Below, piece by piece: positions 61,088-64,000 of a stretch of 64,000 bases of DNA; position 1 is the stretch's first letter, and every line of letters begins with the position of its first letter. Under the pieces are notes generated by a model. It was not told the DNA's origin. It made no database searches and saw only the letters and a program-made list of their open reading frames with translations. The stretch is taken from the NCBI RefSeq assembly GCF_017795885.1, contig NZ_CP059297.1, positions 2,795,001-2,859,000 of the forward strand. The letters are read 5' to 3'. This stretch comes from Brevundimonas sp. AJA228-03 (GTDB lineage: Bacteria; Pseudomonadota; Alphaproteobacteria; Caulobacterales; Caulobacteraceae). A program made the translations under genes and the position numbers.

Positions 61088-61205
61088 TCCTCCCCCGCCC
61101 TTCGCGGGGGAGGGGGACCGCCCGAAGGGGGGTGGAGGGGGCGGGAGCCGGCACCGCGTCCGGGGTTGCGCCCTCCCCCGTTCCGCTCCGCTACTCGGGT
61201 GAGGA
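61088..61205. repeat. Palindromic repeat E, second copy, overlapping a gene end
   Basis: It starts with the hairpin CCTCCCCCGC...GCGGGGGAGG and shares GGGGGACCGC, GGTGGAGGGGGC and CACCGCGT with the copy inside hisIE (8235-8361). The right end lacks the second full hairpin. It overlaps the last codons of the HAAS-domain gene (stop at 61191). Confidence 0.75.
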
Positions 61206-62348
61206 CTGGAACAGTCGTCCCACGTTCTTCGCCACCTTCCACACCAGGCTCAGCCCCATGATGGCCAGCCACCAGGTCATGCCCAGGGACAGGGTCGAGG
61301 CGATGCCGGCCAGGTCGCGTGGCCCGTCGCCGATCGTCCGCAGCCGGTCGAGGTCCAGCATGGTCATGTCGCCCGCGATCCGGGCGCTGTCGGCCCCGAC
61401 GGAAAGGGTGAACCAGTCGCTCGCCTGAAAGATCATCCAGATCAGCCACAACCCGAACGCCGCCATCAGGATGTTCAGCCCCGCCCGCATCCGGACCGCC
61501 GGCGGCCGGATGATTGTGAACAGCGCCACCCCCATCCGCGCCAAGGCATAGACGAGGATCGGCACGAACAGGGTCGCCCAGATCGTCGCCGGGCTCAGCG
61601 TCGCATTCTCTCCGTCGATGGAGATGACGCCTGCCGTCCCGGGGAAATGCACGATCCCGAGCCACCACAGGGCGAACATCCCCATGGCGATGAAGGTGAA
61701 GGCCGCATTGCCGACGTCGTTGCCGCCGCCGCCCAGATGCACGCCGAACGGAACCGTGGACCGGCGCCCATCGCTGCGCGCCTGCATCCGCTCGCCCGCA
61801 GACTTGGCCGCCATGCCCCAGGTCGAGGGGTCCGACAGGCCGAACGCGCCCAGATCCTTGACCCGCCAGTCGGTCAACCATTTCGGCCGGATGGCGTAAT
61901 GCTCCATCACGGCCCCCGCGAGTGTCAGCGCCCCGATCAGCGTCAGGGCCGCACCGAAGAAGCCGTGGAAGGCCTGGGCGATGTCCTGGCCGAAGTTCGC
62001 GGACCCGCCGATCAGCCGGATCAGCAGACCGAGCGCGAACACGGCCCCGAGGATCAGCAGCCCCGCCTTGGCGCCGTACAGCCAGTAGGGAAACAGCTCC
62101 GGCCCGATCAGACTGTCCGGCCCCTTCCGGTACCGCGCGGCCACCACCAGCGGATGGCCGATCTCCTTCAGGATCGCCTCGCGCTCGTCATCGGTCAGCG
62201 GCCGCGCCTTCTCCGCCTCGCGCGCCTCGACGCGGCTCAGGATCAGGTCCCTCAGCTCGGCGATGATGTCGTCGCGTTCCTCGACCGGCAGCTGGGCCGC
62301 GACGGCCTCCAGATAGCGATCGATCATGTCTTCGGTCCTGGCGTTCAT
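61191..62348 (-). CDS. HAAS-domain membrane protein
   Basis: A 385-residue protein. The N-terminal helical domain, RYLEAVAAQLPVEERDDIIAEL and ILKEIGHPLVVAARY, is of the HAAS type found in PadR-regulated membrane proteins. About five to six hydrophobic segments follow, including AGLLILGAVFALGLLIRLIGG. The last codons and stop (QSSPE and TAG) fall within repeat E, so the original C-terminus may have been altered. The role is unknown. A PadR gene is just upstream. Confidence 0.75.
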   Translation of the reverse strand: MNARTEDMIDRYLEAVAAQLPVEERDDIIAELRDLILSRVEAREAEKARPLTDDEREAILKEIGHPLVVAARYRKGPDSLIGPELFPYWLYGAKAGLLILGAVFALGLLIRLIGGSANFGQDIAQAFHGFFGAALTLIGALTLAGAVMEHYAIRPKWLTDWRVKDLGAFGLSDPSTWGMAAKSAGERMQARSDGRRSTVPFGVHLGGGGNDVGNAAFTFIAMGMFALWWLGIVHFPGTAGVISIDGENATLSPATIWATLFVPILVYALARMGVALFTIIRPPAVRMRAGLNILMAAFGLWLIWMIFQASDWFTLSVGADSARIAGDMTMLDLDRLRTIGDGPRDLAGIASTLSLGMTWWLAIMGLSLVWKVAKNVGRLFQSSPE

Positions 62349-62372
62349 GACGCTCCCCTCAAATCCGAAATG

Positions 62373-62702
62373 TCAGAGAATCTTGTCGAGCGAGACGCTG
62401 ATCGCCCGCCACTCGTCGCCCAGACGGGCCAGCAGCTGCACGCCCAGGGGCGACAGCACATAGAAGCGCTTCTTCCGCTTCTCCTCCTCGCGCCATTCGC
62501 TGTTCAGCAGGCCCTGGCTCTCCAGCCGGCGCAGCAGCGGATAGAGGGTCGATTCCTCCATCTCCAGCCCGTCGGCAGCCAGGGCCTGACGCAGCGTATA
62601 GCCGTACCGCTCGGTCCGGAGACAGGCGAGCACCGCCAGCACCAGCGACCCGCGCCGCAGCTCCAGCCGCATCGATTCAAACAGGTCGGCGTCGACGGTC
62701 AC
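62373..62702 (-). CDS. PadR-family transcriptional regulator
   Basis: A 109-residue winged-helix protein: ELRRGSLVLAVLACLRTERYGYTLRQAL, EESTLYPLLRRLESQGLL, and RFYVLSPLGVQLLARL. These are the PadR N-terminal domain motifs. It precedes the HAAS membrane gene, the usual pairing, and probably represses both by binding the palindromes upstream of its start. Confidence 0.9.
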   Translation of the reverse strand: MTVDADLFESMRLELRRGSLVLAVLACLRTERYGYTLRQALAADGLEMEESTLYPLLRRLESQGLLNSEWREEEKRKKRFYVLSPLGVQLLARLGDEWRAISVSLDKIL

Positions 62703-62720
62703 GCGCTTGGTCCTTCACGT

Positions 62721-62761
62721 CACATAGTGTGTGACACACAGTGTATGCCGCATACTGTGTG
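62721..62761 (-). promoter_or_regulatory. Palindromic operator region of the PadR operon
   Basis: TGTGTG-A-CACACA (62728-62740) is a perfect palindrome. It overlaps a second, imperfect one with CACAGTGTATG (62737-62747) and CATACTGTGTG (62751-62761). The region lies 18-59 bases upstream of the PadR start codon, where autorepression is expected. The sequences are visible; binding is inferred. Confidence 0.5.
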
Positions 62762-62839
62762 AGGGAGTCAAGCGCTCGACGGCGATACCCGCAACAATGC
62801 CAAAGTTGAAAAACTCGAGAAATTCGTCAAACTGTCGGA

Positions 62840-63097
62840 ATGGCCATCACCATCTCATCCGGCGATTTCCTGAAAGCCTATGGCCGCATCAGCGAAGCCG
62901 CCCTCACTGAACCCGTCTCGATCACCAGCCATGGTCGCGAGCGGTTGGTGCTGTTGTCCGCTGCTGAATATCGCAGGCTCAAGGCCAATGATCGCCAGCC
63001 ACTCTATCCGTGGGAACTGGACGAAGCATCCCTGGCGGCATTGGCAGCCTCGGAGGCTCCCGCCGAGGCGCGCGCTTTCGATGTCGAGCTGGACTAA
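62840..63097 (+). CDS. Phd/YefM-family antitoxin
   Basis: An 85-residue protein. The N-terminal domain SSGDFLKAYGRISEAALTEP and SITSHGRERLVLLSAAEYRRL matches Phd/YefM antitoxins that bind DNA. The acidic C-terminal tail (LDEASLAALAASEAP) would bind the toxin. A PemK/MazF-like toxin gene follows 3 bases after the stop. Confidence 0.85.
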   Translation: MAITISSGDFLKAYGRISEAALTEPVSITSHGRERLVLLSAAEYRRLKANDRQPLYPWELDEASLAALAASEAPAEARAFDVELD

Positions 63098-63100
63098 GGC

Positions 63101-63535
63101 TTGGTGCTTCCCCGGCCCGTCCCCGGCCTCGTCGTCTGCTATGCCTACCTCTGGCGTGACGAGGCCCTGCGTGGCCGACAGGAAGGCCGAAAGGACCGGC
63201 CCTGCGTGATCGTGCTTTCGGTCGAGGATCGCGACGGGCAGACCATCGTCACGGTCGCACCCGTCACCCACGCTCCGCCTCGCTACCCCGACAGCGCCGT
63301 CGAGATTCCGGCCGCCACCAAGGCCCGTCTCGGCCTCGACGGAGACCGTTCGTGGATCGTGGCCGCCGATCTCAATCGCTTCGTCTGGCCCGGCGTCGAT
63401 CTGCGACCGATCCGACGCGGCTCTGGCACCTATGCCTACGGCCTTCTGCCCGATGCCCTGTATCGACGCCTGAAGGATCGCGTCCTGAGGCTCGCCCGGT
63501 CTGGCCGCCTGGCTCAGACATTCCGGAATGACTGA
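63101..63535 (+). CDS. PemK/MazF-like endoribonuclease toxin
   Basis: A 144-residue protein with a PemK/MazF-like SH3 barrel: PGLVVCYAYLWRDEA, the KDRPCVIVLSV motif, TIVTVAPVTHAPPR and WIVAADLNRFVWPG. It starts at TTG 63101 or GTG 63104. It is coupled to a Phd-type rather than a MazE-type antitoxin. RNA cleavage is expected from the family; the target is unknown. Confidence 0.8.
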   Translation: MVLPRPVPGLVVCYAYLWRDEALRGRQEGRKDRPCVIVLSVEDRDGQTIVTVAPVTHAPPRYPDSAVEIPAATKARLGLDGDRSWIVAADLNRFVWPGVDLRPIRRGSGTYAYGLLPDALYRRLKDRVLRLARSGRLAQTFRND

Positions 63536-63544
63536 AGGAACCCC

Positions 63545-63754
63545 TCACTCCACCAGGTAGAACAGCCTCTCCACAGTCGTCCCCAGCGCCCTGGCCAGCG
63601 ACAGGGCCAGCAGGGTCGAGGGCACGAAGACGCCGTTCTCCACCGTGTTGATGGTCTTGCGCGACACGCCTGCGCGGTCGGCCAGCTCGGCCTGGGTCAG
63701 TCCGGCTTCGGTCCGGATTTCCTTCAGCCGCGACCCCAGACGCGGATCACCCAT
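63545..63754 (-). CDS. XRE-family DNA-binding protein
   Basis: A 69-residue Cro/CI-type helix-turn-helix protein: LGSRLKEIRTEAGLTQAELA, DRAGVSRKTINTVENGVFVP and LALSLARALGTTVERLF. Its start overlaps the stop of the upstream membrane protein gene by 8 bases, so the two are co-expressed. Confidence 0.92.
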   Translation of the reverse strand: MGDPRLGSRLKEIRTEAGLTQAELADRAGVSRKTINTVENGVFVPSTLLALSLARALGTTVERLFYLVE

Positions 63755-63995
63755 CCTTGCCCGCCTCGCGGTCCAGCCACGCGAAGCGCAATGCCGCCGA
63801 TGCCACCGCTAGACCCAGGGCAGGCGGCAGGGCCATGAGTCCCCAGGCGGGTTGGACCATTGTGAGTGCAAGCGCCGCCGTGACCCCGGCCAGAAGCACA
63901 AAGAAGGCCAGCATGAGCGACTGCGCCCGCATGTTCCGCGAAAGCTCATCGTTCAGCCAGCGGCGGTTGATCCGCGATCGATAATCCCAACCCAT
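63747..63995 (-). CDS. Small membrane protein paired with XRE regulator
   Basis: An 82-residue protein with two hydrophobic helices (LMLAFFVLLAGVTAALALTM and WGLMALPPALGLAVASAAL) and a basic cytoplasmic start (RSRINRRWLNDELSRNMRA). Similar two-helix proteins are often encoded with a small XRE regulator. The role is unknown. The start lies 5 bases from the window end and is complete. Confidence 0.65.
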   Translation of the reverse strand: MGWDYRSRINRRWLNDELSRNMRAQSLMLAFFVLLAGVTAALALTMVQPAWGLMALPPALGLAVASAALRFAWLDREAGKDG

Positions 63996-64000
63996 CAGGA

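Overview
The window is GC-rich chromosomal DNA (roughly two thirds G+C) from an alphaproteobacterium of the Caulobacterales, most likely Brevundimonas or a close relative. The grounds are the zwf-pgl-edd-glk Entner-Doudoroff operon layout, a perfect CtrA box (TTAA-N7-TTAA) before dnaG-rpoD, an ELM1-family protein, TadG-type Flp pilus proteins and a large TonB-dependent receptor. No rRNA, tRNA, CRISPR array, transposase or prophage was seen. Most of the window is core metabolism, but several genes have been remodelled by small mobile repeats, duplications and in-frame deletions.

Layout. 1-1.5 kb: end of an Anbu (ancestral proteasome-like peptidase) cluster with a transglutaminase. 1.5-9 kb: a histidine operon, yerC-like regulator, hisG, hisD, hisC'-hisB fusion, hisH, hisA, hisF, hisIE, with a palindromic repeat in or beside five of its gene junctions. 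9-14 kb: zwf, pgl, edd, glk, all overlapping. 14-18.7 kb: DUF1295 protein, CobW GTPase, VapBC-type toxin-antitoxin pair, WD40 protein, a 43-residue membrane microprotein and mtgA. 18.7-23.1 kb: two tandem TadG-like vWA genes (1,845-bp repeats, 2,005-bp period) separated by a chimeric scar, then a very small flagellar-rod-like protein and a DUF1428 protein. 23.2-27.1 kb (minus): rpoD and dnaG. 27.7-31.9 kb (minus): glycosyltransferase-like protein, carA, amino-acid permease, SDR. 32-42 kb: HAD hydrolase, TonB receptor, RraB-like protein, a low-GC predicted nuclease, carB, SleB-type hydrolase. 42-46 kb (minus): trxB, ELM1 protein, greA, GST. 46-50.7 kb: selD, selU, a dicarboxylate-type symporter, DUF6065. 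50.8-57.5 kb: small genes, a second SleB-type hydrolase, and the nadA-M50 protease-nadB-nadC operon. 57.7-64 kb: ilvA, ogt, an internally deleted AdaA-AlkA protein, a PadR/HAAS pair, a Phd-PemK toxin-antitoxin pair, and an XRE regulator with a membrane protein.

The most notable points are: (i) an N-terminal HisC-like domain fused to HisB that has lost its PLP lysine; (ii) a palindromic repeat read in frame through the start of hisIE; (iii) a chimeric ORF that records a duplication and two later deletions; (iv) DnaG lacking all four zinc ligands; (v) an AT-richer wHTH plus PD-(D/E)XK gene wedged one base before carB; (vi) an AdaA-AlkA fusion without its glycosylase core; and (vii) an M50 protease translationally coupled inside the NAD operon.
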